A stretch of 62,879 nucleotides of DNA from CAZDWZ01 sp964509425 (GCA_964509425.1 CAZDWZ010000019.1:1-62879); one strand, 5' to 3'. Counted from the stretch's first letter, positions 33,494-42,594 are shown. The notes: a model not told the origin generated them from the letters alone. Numbers and translations are program-made.

Positions 33494-33967
33494 ATGAAAA
33501 CCCGCTTCGGCAAATTATCAACCGGCAAAGTTACGAAAGTGGCGAGCCTGCTGGGACTTGCCGTTCTCGTGTCGCCGGCCATGGCGTTTGCGGTGGCTGG
33601 TGAGTTTGCCGGCGGAGTTTTTGTAACGGCGCTCTGCGATATCTACTACTACATGGGTGGCAGCCTCGGAGCACTGCTGATGGCCACCGCCATGCTCTTC
33701 GGAGTAGCGGGCGCGGCGTTTGGAAACTTAAAGCCGATCATTACCTCCGTCGGAGTCGGGATTGCGTCGTTTGCGATGTACTCCGTGATGACGATGTATT
33801 TCCCTGCCTACAGCTGCGCAGCACCGAGCGGCGGACGTGCGAGAAAAGCCACGGAGACGCTCACGCAGACTCCAACGATTGTTGAGCGCGTAGACAGCGA
33901 CGTCGTGGAAACCGACGTCGTGGAAACCGACCGGTCCTGGAACACCAGCGCTGACGACAGCGATTAA
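33494..33967 (+). CDS. VirB2/TrbC-like pilin A7 with a long polar C-terminal tail
   Basis: A 157-residue protein, last of the + strand array. Signal region ends near AMAFA (residue 32); TALCDI precedes helix 1, and YSCAAPSGGRA follows helix 2, matching A6 (QCDAPSGGRA). The tail of about 45 residues is acidic and contains a duplicated 15 bp unit (33902-33931) encoding VVETD twice, then DRSW. Separated from A6 by a 175 bp gap with a dispersed repeat. Confidence 0.7.
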   Translation: MKTRFGKLSTGKVTKVASLLGLAVLVSPAMAFAVAGEFAGGVFVTALCDIYYYMGGSLGALLMATAMLFGVAGAAFGNLKPIITSVGVGIASFAMYSVMTMYFPAYSCAAPSGGRARKATETLTQTPTIVERVDSDVVETDVVETDRSWNTSADDSD

Positions 33968-34263
33968 TCAGGGGCTACGCCGCCCCCGGTTTTGCATCTC
34001 CCCGGCCTGTCTCTCTCAGCCTTACCTGCTCAATTCGCGCGCCAACGGGGCATGCCTCGCGGCGTTCAGGGAAGTCTTCAGAGCGCCATTCGAGTCAGCG
34101 GCGGCAATTCGCATAGCAATCGTCCGCAGAGTGCGTATCGGCACGGTGTTCATCGGCACTGCGTTCACCGGCAGCGCGCCAAACTTCGATGTGCTGATGC
34201 GGAAAGGACAGTGCCGCCGCCGAAGCGGTTACAGACGCCTACAATAGAGATTCGAATCGGAAA

Positions 34264-34746
34264 TTACGGGATGGGGATGTTGTCTTCCCGCTTGCTTTCC
34301 AAGTCCAGGTATTTCGGGGAGAGGTCTTGCTCGGGGAGCGAGACTCGTCCTGAAAATATTGAGTCTCTCACCATCGGCCCGCGGTAGGCGACGACGTGAT
34401 CCTTTGCCGGATTCCCGTCTGCGACTTGCACATCGTTCGCATCCGCTTCGACGGTGTCGGGATGAAGCTCGCGGTAACTGCACCACGATGAACGCTTGAG
34501 GCCCCGGCAGAAAATGAGCTCCGACCAGCTGAGCGTCGGGTTCCGGTGCTGGGTTGCCGTCTCGACGATCTGCCCGGTGGACTCGTCGACCACCTGCGTG
34601 AGTGGTTGCACGGTTCCCTGGGGGTTTGTCGTCGTATCGCCTCTTCTGGCGTCTTTAAAGGCCATAATGAGGTGGAAAACGATGAGCGCACCACCGACGA
34701 CCACGATGGCAAGGTGTTGCCCAGGATTGTCTTCGTTTAGCTCCAT
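34264..34746 (-). CDS. Single-pass membrane protein of unknown function
   Basis: A 160-residue protein with a short polar N-terminus, one transmembrane helix (about residues 11-30) and a polar domain with two cysteines (IFCRG, SSWCSY). No family was recognised. It is between the pilin arrays, transcribed against the + strand array, and shares direction with the Pro-rich gene at 34896-35447, about 150 bp upstream of it. A link with the pilins is only suggested by position. Confidence 0.55.
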   Translation of the reverse strand: MELNEDNPGQHLAIVVVGGALIVFHLIMAFKDARRGDTTTNPQGTVQPLTQVVDESTGQIVETATQHRNPTLSWSELIFCRGLKRSSWCSYRELHPDTVEADANDVQVADGNPAKDHVVAYRGPMVRDSIFSGRVSLPEQDLSPKYLDLESKREDNIPIP

Positions 34747-34846
34747 GACCGCTCCTTCGGATCCCCACGATATACGCCTACCCCCTTGTTATGCATGCTT
34801 CGGGGACATCTGTAGCCGCGGCGGAAGGTCCGGGGGAACTCGAGTG

Positions 34847-34875
34847 ATTCTCAAAAGTTTTGTCCTTTTGAGAAT
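34847..34875. terminator. Hairpin downstream of the Pro-rich periplasmic protein gene
   Basis: ATTCTCAAAAG at 34847-34857 pairs with CTTTTGAGAAT at 34865-34875. It is just after the stop of the - strand gene at 34896. No long T-run follows, so it may be a processing or attenuation signal. Confidence 0.5.
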
Positions 34876-34895
34876 GAAAGCTTTCGAGAACTGCT

Positions 34896-35447
34896 CTAAA
34901 AAGTGTAGCGCTTCTCGCGTTTTGGAGATTTGACCGGAAACTCCGGCTCTGGCGGAAGCACATCGTCAACAGGTGTTGGCTGGCGGACCTGATCGATGAG
35001 GCGTTGGTAGAATTCCGCTCCGCGCGGGACTTCCGAGGTATCGGGAATCTCAGGTGCCGGGGTCGGAACAGGATCAGGCGGAGGCTCCGGAGTCGGGGCC
35101 GGAGTGGGGGTCGGCCGGGGCGTCGGGATATAGGCGCCGAGCTCATTCGGCTGAGCGATTTCCGGGACAAGTGCCGCCGGAGGCCGTCCTGGTTCTCGCT
35201 CTCCCCGGTTTAGCGTGCCCGCGCTTTCTCCACCGACCTTCTTCCGAGTGCCGAAATCCATGCCCTCGACGAGCGATCCACCCTTCATGTCACGATCGAA
35301 GAATCCACTGTCCGGAGTTGGTGTTTGCTGCTGCGCGAGTGCTCTTGGTGCAAAGCAAAGAAATCCAATGGCAAACGGCAGAGCAAAAGATCGAAGCACG
35401 ATCACGTATCGGAATGGCGCCAGCGGACTGTAAAATAGACGAGTCAT
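34896..35447 (-). CDS. Exported protein with a Pro/Thr-rich, TonB-like linker
   Basis: A 183-residue protein with an N-terminal signal (hydrophobic residues 14-38, ending ALAQ). Residues about 95-135 are Pro-Thr repeats of the kind that span the periplasm in TonB and VirB10 N-terminal linkers. The short C-terminus is charged (SPKREKRYTF). No C-terminal TonB domain is evident. An accessory envelope protein next to the pilins is possible, but no known family was assigned. Confidence 0.55.
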   Translation of the reverse strand: MTRLFYSPLAPFRYVIVLRSFALPFAIGFLCFAPRALAQQQTPTPDSGFFDRDMKGGSLVEGMDFGTRKKVGGESAGTLNRGEREPGRPPAALVPEIAQPNELGAYIPTPRPTPTPAPTPEPPPDPVPTPAPEIPDTSEVPRGAEFYQRLIDQVRQPTPVDDVLPPEPEFPVKSPKREKRYTF

Positions 35448-35648
35448 TCTAGACCTTTCGCGACAGCAACAATTGCGCTGCCTAACTGTTATGAAGGGTT
35501 CGAATACAACCGTCTCGGCTACCGGGGCAAGAAGTTGTCGATTCCACTTCTGATAAAATGCTCAGCAAAAGCTGCAATATTCGCGTCAAATCTAATCGGG
35601 CCGGTGGTATATTATTCTCAGTGTCTTATCCAGTCGGATTGGTGAATT

Positions 35649-35933
35649 GTGAAAAGTTTTGTTGTCCTGGTTTTTGGGGCCCTGCTCATTACTCGAATTT
35701 GGGCGTCATTCGCCGCCCAGTCGCAATCGATAACAACGCTGCACATGATAAGACGGGTTCGTGGCATTCTGTTTATCTTGATGAGTGCCGTATTCTTCGC
35801 GAACGGAAACTATTGGATTGCGTCTGTTTTGTGCGTTCCCTCGATCTGGATGGCAGTCGCACCCGACAACTGGGCAGAGTGGTACGAAAACTACTTTATT
35901 CGTGACGCGGGCACGAGAACGCGAGCGGCGTAG
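35649..35933 (+). CDS. Small membrane protein of unknown function
   Basis: A 94-residue protein from a GTG start with hydrophobic segments near residues 3-18, 35-52 and 54-70, and a basic tail. It runs head-on into the RND pump gene, with 9 bp between stops. No ribosome site of note. Moderately likely to be real. Confidence 0.4.
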   Translation: MKSFVVLVFGALLITRIWASFAAQSQSITTLHMIRRVRGILFILMSAVFFANGNYWIASVLCVPSIWMAVAPDNWAEWYENYFIRDAGTRTRAA

Positions 35934-35942
35934 CGAGAAACT

Positions 35943-38900
35943 CTACGCCGCGGCCACCGAAGAGAAACCATTCGGTTGATTTGCTGTCCGAGACGCGGTG
36001 GCAGGCTCCGCAGGAGTATGCGTTCCGCCCTTCTGCGAAGCAATCCGGCGATGATCCTTTGCCACCACCGTATAGATCGCGGGAACAACGAACAACGTGA
36101 AAATCGTGCCGATCGTCATCCCGGAGACGAGAACAATCCCGATGCTGTTTCTAGAACCGGCGCCTGCGCCAGTCGCCAAGATGAGCGGGAAATGCCCGGC
36201 GACGGTGGCGACGGTGGTCATTAATATCGGACGGAGCCGGGTGGCGGCCGCGGTGAGCACCGCTTCGACCTTCTGCACGCCGTCTTCCTGAAGCTTGTTC
36301 GCGAACTCGACGATGAGAATCCCGTTCTTCGAGATGAGTCCCACGAGCGTGACGAGACCGACCTGCGAATAGATGTTCAGCGACGTAAAATCGAGAAACG
36401 CAAACACCAACGCGCCGGAGAGGGCGAGCGGCACCGAACCGAAGAGAATGATGAACGGATCGCGGAAACTTTCAAATTGTGACGCGAGAACCAAGAAGAT
36501 GAGAATGAACGAGATGAACAAGGTCGTCGTCAGTGTGCTTCCCTCCTGACGGAGCTGTCTCGCTTCTCCCGCGTAATCAACGGTGTAGCTCTTCGGGAGG
36601 ATCTTTGCCGCTTCCGCTTCGAGGAACTGCAGCGCATCTTCGAGGGTGACGTTGGGTGCAAATGCACCCTGGATCTTCACGGAGTTTAGCTGTTGAAAGC
36701 GATTTAACTGCCGAGGAACGACTTTGTCCCGAATCGACGCGACGGTCGAGAGCGGAATCAGCTTTCCCTCGGGTCCGCGGATATAGATGTCTTTTAACTG
36801 ATCAGGGTTGAGACGGTCCTCACGTTTTATCTGCGGGATGACCTTGTAGCTCCGGCCCTGAATGTTGAAGCGATTTACGTAGTCGCCGCCCAGCGCCGCG
36901 CCCATGTCGCTTCCAACCTGTTCAAGCGAGAGCCCGAGAGCCGCGACCTTCGCGCGATCGAGGTGAATTTCGCTTTGCGGAAGATCGTATTTTAGGTCCG
37001 CGTCCGCGAACATGAAGATACCGCTCTGAAACGCTTTCTGAACCAGCTGATTCCCAAAATCCAGCAGCTGCTCCGGCTCCGCGGTTGATGCGATGACGAA
37101 CTCAACCGGGAAGTCTGAGCCTCCGGGGAGCGGCGGCGGTGTGGTGACGATGACGCGGACGCCGGCAACCTGGGAGAGCTTCGCCCAGGCTTCACCTTCC
37201 ATTTCAATGGTGGTTCGTTTCCGCTCCGACCAGGGTTTTACGACGATTCCGGAAAAGCCGAACGTCGGTCCGGTGATCTGGAATGAGTTTGCGTATTCCG
37301 GGAAGCTCGTAAAGACCTTGTTTACTTCCTCGGTATAGAGCGTGGTCTGATCGATCGATGCGTTCGGAGAACCCTGAACGATACTGAACAACACCCCTTG
37401 GTCTTCTCGAGGAGCAAGCTCCTTCATCGAGAACATATAAAATGGGAAAATAAGAACAACGACGATGGCGGCGACGATGATGACGAGACTTCGGCTGAGA
37501 AGCATCGATTCGAGCCGTCTGGTATACGCGCGGCGAAGCGAGTCGAAGAAGCCGTTTAGCCAAACGACGAAACCGCTCTCCCGGCCCTCGCTCTTGAGAA
37601 TTTTAGAGGCCATCATCGGAGACAGCGTGAGCGCGACAAATCCGGAAATCACGACGGCTCCGGCGAGGGTGAGGGCGAACTCACGGAACAAGGTCCCCGT
37701 AAGCCCCCCCTGAAATGCAATCGGCGCATAGACGGTCGCGAGCGTGATCGTCATCGCGATAGTCGGCCCGACCAGTTCTCTCGCCCCCTGAATCGCGGCT
37801 TCATACGGCGGCATCCCCTCGTGGACATGCCGCTCGATATTCTCGAGCATGACGATGGCGTCATCCACCACGAGCCCCACGGCAAGAACGATCGCAAGAA
37901 GCGTGAGCAGGTTGATGGTGAACCCGAACACCATCATGAGCCCGAGCGCGCCGACGAGAGACAGCGGGATGGCGACGACGGGAATAAGGACTGAGCGGAG
38001 CGATCCGATAAAGAGGAAGATCACGACGATTACGATCGCGATGGTTTCTACGAGTGTGTGAACCACTTCGCTGATGGCGTTCTTGATGTAGCGAGTCGCG
38101 TCATACGGAATCTTGACGCTCATTCCGGTGGGAAGCTCTTTCTCGACATCAGGAATGACGTCTCTCACCGCCTGGATCACATCCAAGGAGTTTGCGGTCG
38201 GAAGGACCCAGATCCCCATGAATGTCGCCTTCTGGCCGTCAAACCGGACTTCTTCGTCATAGCTTTCAGCACCCAAGACGACATCGGCGATGTCTCCCAG
38301 TTTCACCAAGGTGTCGCCTTCTCGACGGACCACGAGATCCTCAAACTCCTCGCGGCTTCGCATGTCGGTGTTCGAAACCAGGTTTACCGTGAGCATGGAG
38401 CCCTTCGTGTTCCCGACAGCTGAGAGGAAGTTATTCGCAGCAAGCGCCTGCTTCACTTCGTTCGGGGAGAGGTTCATCGCCGCCATCCGATCTGGTTTTA
38501 ACCAGATGCGCATCGCGAAGGTTCTCGCGCCCAAGATATCGGCCTTTTGAACACCGCTCACGGCGCTCAGCTTCGGCTGGACGACGCGAACAAGGTAGTC
38601 GGTGATTTGACTCTGATCCAGCGTGTCTGATGAAAAGCTCAGATACATCGACGCAAAGCGGTTATCGCTCATCTCGACGTTTAAGACCGGCGCCTCCGCT
38701 TCCGGAGGGAGATCGTTTCTTACCTGTGCGACTTTTGACTGCACCTGAGTGAGCGCGTCATTCGTATTGTAGTTCAGCTTCAGGTGAACGGTGATGGTGC
38801 TCAAACCCTGAGCGCTTGAGGACTCGAGATAGTCGATACCATCCGCGCTCGCGATGACTCGCTCGAGCGGCGTCGTGACGAATCCCCGAACCAAGTCAGC

Positions 38901-39065
38901 ACTCGCGCCGACGTAGGCCGTTTTTACCGTGACGACGGCGATGTCGCTTTTTGGATACTGCCGAACGTTCAGATAACGGTACGACTGATAGCCGAGGAGG
39001 AGAATCAAAAGGTTAACGCAAATGGCGAGAACCGGCCGGCGGATGAAGAGGTCGGTAAGTTGCAT
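35943..39065 (-). CDS. RND-family multidrug efflux pump, inner-membrane transporter (AcrB/HAE1 type)
   Basis: A 1040-residue transporter from ATG 39065, chosen because MQLTDLFIRRPVLA is the normal AcrB-family start and the longer frame would overlap the adaptor gene. Typical features: FVTTPLERVIASADG near residue 70, the proton-relay pair in VVDDAIVMLENIERH (about 405) and SKNGILIVEFA (about 935). Works as a trimer driven by the proton gradient, moving drugs, detergents or metabolites out. The adaptor gene ends one base before it; no TolC-like outer-membrane gene is in the window. Confidence 0.93.
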   Translation of the reverse strand: MQLTDLFIRRPVLAICVNLLILLLGYQSYRYLNVRQYPKSDIAVVTVKTAYVGASADLVRGFVTTPLERVIASADGIDYLESSSAQGLSTITVHLKLNYNTNDALTQVQSKVAQVRNDLPPEAEAPVLNVEMSDNRFASMYLSFSSDTLDQSQITDYLVRVVQPKLSAVSGVQKADILGARTFAMRIWLKPDRMAAMNLSPNEVKQALAANNFLSAVGNTKGSMLTVNLVSNTDMRSREEFEDLVVRREGDTLVKLGDIADVVLGAESYDEEVRFDGQKATFMGIWVLPTANSLDVIQAVRDVIPDVEKELPTGMSVKIPYDATRYIKNAISEVVHTLVETIAIVIVVIFLFIGSLRSVLIPVVAIPLSLVGALGLMMVFGFTINLLTLLAIVLAVGLVVDDAIVMLENIERHVHEGMPPYEAAIQGARELVGPTIAMTITLATVYAPIAFQGGLTGTLFREFALTLAGAVVISGFVALTLSPMMASKILKSEGRESGFVVWLNGFFDSLRRAYTRRLESMLLSRSLVIIVAAIVVVLIFPFYMFSMKELAPREDQGVLFSIVQGSPNASIDQTTLYTEEVNKVFTSFPEYANSFQITGPTFGFSGIVVKPWSERKRTTIEMEGEAWAKLSQVAGVRVIVTTPPPLPGGSDFPVEFVIASTAEPEQLLDFGNQLVQKAFQSGIFMFADADLKYDLPQSEIHLDRAKVAALGLSLEQVGSDMGAALGGDYVNRFNIQGRSYKVIPQIKREDRLNPDQLKDIYIRGPEGKLIPLSTVASIRDKVVPRQLNRFQQLNSVKIQGAFAPNVTLEDALQFLEAEAAKILPKSYTVDYAGEARQLRQEGSTLTTTLFISFILIFLVLASQFESFRDPFIILFGSVPLALSGALVFAFLDFTSLNIYSQVGLVTLVGLISKNGILIVEFANKLQEDGVQKVEAVLTAAATRLRPILMTTVATVAGHFPLILATGAGAGSRNSIGIVLVSGMTIGTIFTLFVVPAIYTVVAKDHRRIASQKGGTHTPAEPATASRTANQPNGFSSVAAA

Positions 39066-39066
39066 T

Positions 39067-40194
39067 TTATGTGTCTGTCGGTTTTGGTGCGGGACTGTTC
39101 CCCGGAGTGACGGTGTTGTTGACGATGACGTTTCCACCGGGTCTCAGCTTGAAAAGGGCCGAAGTTGCGATTTGAGCGCCTGCGGTTATGCCGCTCCGGA
39201 TAGCGACTTGATCACCGCGAGTCGCACCGGTGGTGACGAACTGCTGCCGGACGGTGAGGGTATCCTTTCCGTCCTTATCCTTCGTCGGCTCGATGACATA
39301 CACGCTGTTTCCATAGGGTGCGTAGTTGATCGCCGTTCCCGGGAGGACGATGACCTTCTCTTCCTTCGCGAGAATCACGGAGACGCTCGCATACATTCCC
39401 GGCCGAACCTTTTCGCTCGGATTCGGGAGAGTCGCCTGCACTTCGAGATTCCTCGTTGATGCATCCACCTGCGGATTAATCGCGCTTACCTTCGCCTCGA
39501 ACTTTTCATTCGGGAACGCATCGATGGAAACGAGGACTGTTTGTCCCTCTACGATCTCTCCCATTCGCTGCTGCGGAACGGTGAAGTTTACATACACCGG
39601 ATCAAGGGCGTGAAGAGGAACGACCGGGTCGCCTTGCTTCAGGAACTGACCGGCGTTTACCAGACGAATCCCGGTTCGCCCGGAGAACGGCGCGGTGATG
39701 GTCTTCTTCGCAATCACCGTCCGGACTTCATTCGCTTCCGCTTCGCCCTGCTTCACCTGGAAGTTCCAGTTGTCGACCTCGGACTGCGAGACCGCGTTGC
39801 TCGGACGAAGATTTCGAGTTCGTGTGAGATTTACCTTCGCGAGATCGAGCTTTGCTTCGGCAGCGCGGAGCTGCGCTTCCTCGGTCGAAGTATCAAGCTG
39901 GACGAGAACCTCGCCGGCTTTGACCGGTACTCCCGATTCGAAGTTGATCTTTACGACCTTCCCCGCTTCTTCGGCCGAAATCGTCACGCCTTGGGAAGAC
40001 GCAACGGAAGCGATCGCCGTGATGGCATCCTGCCAGACTTCTTCGGCAGCGATGATGGAGGTGACGGACTCGGGTGGCGGAGCAAAATTCGAATGCTCTG
40101 CGATCGCCTTCGAGACGTTCCGATATTTGAGGTAGGCGAGTCCACCAATGATGAGGAAGACTACGAAAAGCGTTTTGAGTGTTTTGATGATCAT
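39067..40194 (-). CDS. RND efflux periplasmic adaptor (membrane fusion protein)
   Basis: A 375-residue MFP/HlyD-type protein with an N-terminal membrane anchor (about 8-22), a lipoyl-like half (GVTISAEEAGKVVKI, about 70-85), a helical hairpin (about 110-150), the second lipoyl half (TITAPFSGRTGIRLVNAGQF, about 168-187) and a beta-barrel domain. It couples the inner-membrane pump to an outer-membrane channel. First gene of the pump operon; no adjacent regulator was recognised. Confidence 0.93.
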   Translation of the reverse strand: MIIKTLKTLFVVFLIIGGLAYLKYRNVSKAIAEHSNFAPPPESVTSIIAAEEVWQDAITAIASVASSQGVTISAEEAGKVVKINFESGVPVKAGEVLVQLDTSTEEAQLRAAEAKLDLAKVNLTRTRNLRPSNAVSQSEVDNWNFQVKQGEAEANEVRTVIAKKTITAPFSGRTGIRLVNAGQFLKQGDPVVPLHALDPVYVNFTVPQQRMGEIVEGQTVLVSIDAFPNEKFEAKVSAINPQVDASTRNLEVQATLPNPSEKVRPGMYASVSVILAKEEKVIVLPGTAINYAPYGNSVYVIEPTKDKDGKDTLTVRQQFVTTGATRGDQVAIRSGITAGAQIATSALFKLRPGGNVIVNNTVTPGNSPAPKPTDT

Positions 40195-40295
40195 ACGAAT
40201 GAGTAAGTGTTACTCTCAAAAGATTACTTGAAAAAACGCAAATTGGGGAGGGTAGTGAGGAGTTTCGGGCGTGAGATCGGCAAATAAAAATTAAA

Positions 40296-40331
40296 AAAGC
40301 CGATGGTGAGAAAACTCTCACCATCGGCTTT
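40296..40331 (-). terminator. Strong intrinsic terminator of the - strand pilin array
   Basis: Perfect 15 bp arms (GCCGATGGTGAG core) around an AAAA-containing loop. Read on the - strand the hairpin is followed by a T-rich stretch, 55 bp after the last pilin gene. It also isolates the efflux operon promoter. Confidence 0.9.
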
Positions 40332-40385
40332 GGTAGTTAGAAGTATCAGGCACTTTGCAGTAACTGAGATACTTCCGCTTTACTC

Positions 40386-40799
40386 TTACGACTCGTAATC
40401 CTGATACTCAGCTCCGAAGAACAGAGATACAAGCGAGCGAAGAATAAATGCGCCAACGGCAACCACGAGCATACCGACCGCAGCACGGTATGCACCCATC
40501 GCGGCGGCGACAATCGCGCCGAGTCCGGAGACGACCATGATGAGCGCTCCAAACGCACCTTCGATGAGCTTGAACAGGTTACCAACAGAGTTTCGAATGA
40601 GGGTGTCATCAAACTGTGCTTGAGAGTAGGAACCGCTCGGTCCGCCTCCCTGCGCCAGTGACAACTCGACGAGCCCGCCCGAGAGCAGTGCTATACCCAT
40701 GACAAACATGAACGCTGTAGCGTGCGTTTCGATGCACACTGCAACGCTCGTGCACGCTAGCCTGAACTTGCCAGCGACAGAACCAATTGCATTTTTCAT
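40386..40799 (-). CDS. VirB2/TrbC-like pilin B9 (major type)
   Basis: A 137-residue protein from ATG 40799, where AAGGAG is ideally spaced; an upstream ATG lacks this. After the signal (to LSLAQ) the mature part starts GGGPSGSYSQAQFDDT and continues with LIRNSVGNLFKLIEGAFGA, helix 1 and helix 2, ending FFGAEYQDYES. The mature region differs from B6 at only about six to seven positions. Last gene of the - strand array, followed by a strong terminator. A structured leader lies upstream. Confidence 0.78.
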   Translation of the reverse strand: MKNAIGSVAGKFRLACTSVAVCIETHATAFMFVMGIALLSGGLVELSLAQGGGPSGSYSQAQFDDTLIRNSVGNLFKLIEGAFGALIMVVSGLGAIVAAAMGAYRAAVGMLVVAVGAFILRSLVSLFFGAEYQDYES

Positions 40800-40826
40800 G
40801 ATAATCTCCTTCTTAGCCTTCATATT

Positions 40827-40872
40827 TGGTGCCAACTGCACCGTTCTTAATGCCCGAATGGTATCCCCATTC
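40827..40872 (-). promoter_or_regulatory. Structured pilin leader L1
   Basis: In coding sense: hairpin GAATGG-GGATA-CCATTC, then TAAGAAC and hairpin GGTGC-AGTT-GGCACC, then the ribosome site and ATG of B9. The last stem differs from L2-L4 (GGCGC/GCGCC) by paired changes, keeping base pairing. Confidence 0.7.
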
Positions 40873-41082
40873 ACTGGCTTCAACTAGTGTTTTGACGAAG
40901 AATTCCGAAGGTGTAGCATTCTTTCTCATTGCAGATTTCCTGTTCGCCTTCGCGGTTCCTCCCGCGGCTTCCCGAGTCGAAAATCGACGAGGCTAAGTCG
41001 TTGAAATAACGGGGTTTCACATTGATCCCGGTCAACCGGAGCCAGGTTTCAAGCCGCGAAAGCCATATCCGGAGCCCGGCGT

Positions 41083-41541
41083 TCAACCCGCAAAAATGGC
41101 GTGTCCCTGCCGAGGTGTTGCCTGTTCGAGGAGCCCGTTGCCAAAGAAAACGGGGAGAATGGCGAGCCTGAGGACCAGGAGCCCAGCCGCCATTCCGAGC
41201 AGGCTAAACGAAAGCCGGAACCGCTTTAGCCCAGCCGCGAAGAGCCCCAAGACGCAGAGGATCAGCGTGACGACTGCGCCAAATGCACCTTCGACAAGCT
41301 TTCTCAGATTCGTCAGCCGCTCCGCATTTGGTGCCGGTGCCGGTGTATCTGCGGCAATAGCGGTATAAATTCCCGAACCGGGACCGCCTTGAGCTTCTGC
41401 GGCTCTGAGGTCAAAGAGCAGCAGCAAAAAGACTGCGAGAAGCACGGCTCCAAATACGAAACATGCTTTCTGCAGAGCTCTTTCCAGCGCGAACTCTCCG
41501 TCGCTGCTCTCTCTTCGGAGCCAAAGATCGATGCGGTCCAT
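41083..41541 (-). CDS. VirB2/TrbC-like pilin B8 (basic-loop type)
   Basis: A 152-residue protein. After a longer cytoplasmic N-terminus and signal helix (28-47, ending AEAQ) come GGPGSGIYTAIAADT, then NLRKLVEGAFGAVVTLIL and a second helix. The loop between helices is basic (LKRFRLSF). The mature N-terminus has PAPAPNAERL instead of the usual DDT-RNSVGN motif. AAGGAG precedes the ATG. A structured leader (L2) lies upstream. Confidence 0.7.
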   Translation of the reverse strand: MDRIDLWLRRESSDGEFALERALQKACFVFGAVLLAVFLLLLFDLRAAEAQGGPGSGIYTAIAADTPAPAPNAERLTNLRKLVEGAFGAVVTLILCVLGLFAAGLKRFRLSFSLLGMAAGLLVLRLAILPVFFGNGLLEQATPRQGHAIFAG

Positions 41542-41560
41542 ACACGTTCTCCTTCTGTGG

Positions 41561-41627
41561 TGGCGCCAAGTGCGCCATTCTTAGTGCGCTGATGGTTGCA
41601 CCATCAGCGTCACGACGTTTCGTGATC
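41561..41627 (-). promoter_or_regulatory. Structured pilin leader L2
   Basis: Three hairpins in coding sense: ATCACGA-AACG-TCGTGA, then CTGATGGT-GCA-ACCATCAG, then TAAGAAT with GGCGC-ACTT-GGCGCC. The second stem differs in most pairs from L3/L4 (CCGGCGGT/ACCACCGG) yet remains fully paired. Confidence 0.75.
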
Positions 41628-41717
41628 GTTTTTGTCAGCTCTCATAGCCGTAATTGAATGAGAGACAGCGATTTTCATATGATCCTCTCCGGGCGCTCCA
41701 AGGGAGCGCCTCTATTT

Positions 41718-42092
41718 TCATTGCTCGTAGTCGTTGAACTCAGCTCCAAAAAAGACGCCGATGAGAAGCCGGAATGTGAGAAAGAACAGCATCCCAGTTG
41801 AAAAAATCACGGCGAGTTTTTTTCGATTCCGAACGACGCTCACGAGGGTGATTATTCCGAGCACTATCAACGTGACGCCACCGCCGGTTCCGTCGACGAA
41901 TTTGAAGATATTGCCCACGGTGTTTCGGATTGGTGTGTTCTCAAAGCTGGCGAGGTTAATGGACCCGGCAGGGCCTCCGCCTTGTGCTTCTGCGGCTCGA
42001 AGATCGAAGAGAAGCATCAAAAACACTCCGACAACCACACAGCCGAGCAAGAGGCCTGAGTGGCGAATACGTTCTTCCCATTCTGTTTTCAT
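41718..42092 (-). CDS. VirB2/TrbC-like pilin B7 (basic-loop type)
   Basis: A 124-residue protein. Signal helix (12-31) ends AEAQ, the mature part begins GGGPAGSINLASFENT, then PIRNTVGNIFKFVDG, helix 1, a basic loop VVRNRKKLAV and helix 2, ending FFGAEFNDYEQ. The RNTVGN and DYE motifs link it to the major pilins. It has no preceding leader element and is 88 bp after B6. Confidence 0.72.
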   Translation of the reverse strand: MKTEWEERIRHSGLLLGCVVVGVFLMLLFDLRAAEAQGGGPAGSINLASFENTPIRNTVGNIFKFVDGTGGGVTLIVLGIITLVSVVRNRKKLAVIFSTGMLFFLTFRLLIGVFFGAEFNDYEQ

Positions 42093-42180
42093 TTTTCGTC
42101 TCCATATCGCGGCTCCTGATTTTGCGAGCCTGCGAAAAAAGAGAGAGGGAGCGGCAAATCCACCGCCCCCTCTCTGGTGA

Positions 42181-42594
42181 TTACGTGTCTAAGTCTTGGA
42201 ACTCTGTTCCGAAGAAGAGCGAAACAAGGGATCTCAGAATGAATGCGCCGACGGCGACCACGATCATTCCCACCGCTGCGCGGTAGGCACCCATCGCGGC
42301 GGCGACGATCGCGCCGAGTCCGGAGACCACCATGATGAGCGCTCCGAACGCACCTTCGATGAGCTTAAACAGGTTCCCCACGGAGTTTCGAATGAGCGTG
42401 TCGTCAAACTGTGCCTGTGAGTACGACCCGCTTGGTCCGCCACCTTGTGCGTGTGACAGTCCGGCGAGTCCTCCGCTCAAGAGGACGACGCCGAACACAA
42501 AGAGTATGGTCGATGCGTGTCGCTCGACCCCCTTTCGAAAAGCGGCCTCGCCGCGAATGTAGCTCCTGAGGAGCAAACTTGTGATGCGTTTCAT
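42181..42594 (-). CDS. VirB2/TrbC-like pilin B6 (major type)
   Basis: A 137-residue protein almost identical in its mature region to B9 and close to B3. The N-terminus before the signal (SLLLRSYIRGEAAFRKGVE) closely resembles that of B3 but not B9. It has FDDTLIRNSVGNLF, two helices with AAAMGAYRAAVG between them, and a FFGTEFQDLDT end. A full leader (L3) lies upstream. The near identity to B9 and B3 points to recent duplication or gene conversion. Confidence 0.78.
   Translation of the reverse strand: MKRITSLLLRSYIRGEAAFRKGVERHASTILFVFGVVLLSGGLAGLSHAQGGGPSGSYSQAQFDDTLIRNSVGNLFKLIEGAFGALIMVVSGLGAIVAAAMGAYRAAVGMIVVAVGAFILRSLVSLFFGTEFQDLDT

Noticed and set aside
33992..34387. 131-codon frame on the + strand after pilin A7
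   Set aside because: Low-complexity, no ribosome site, overlaps the better-supported gene at 34264-34746; probably a chance frame over short repeats near 34130-34190.
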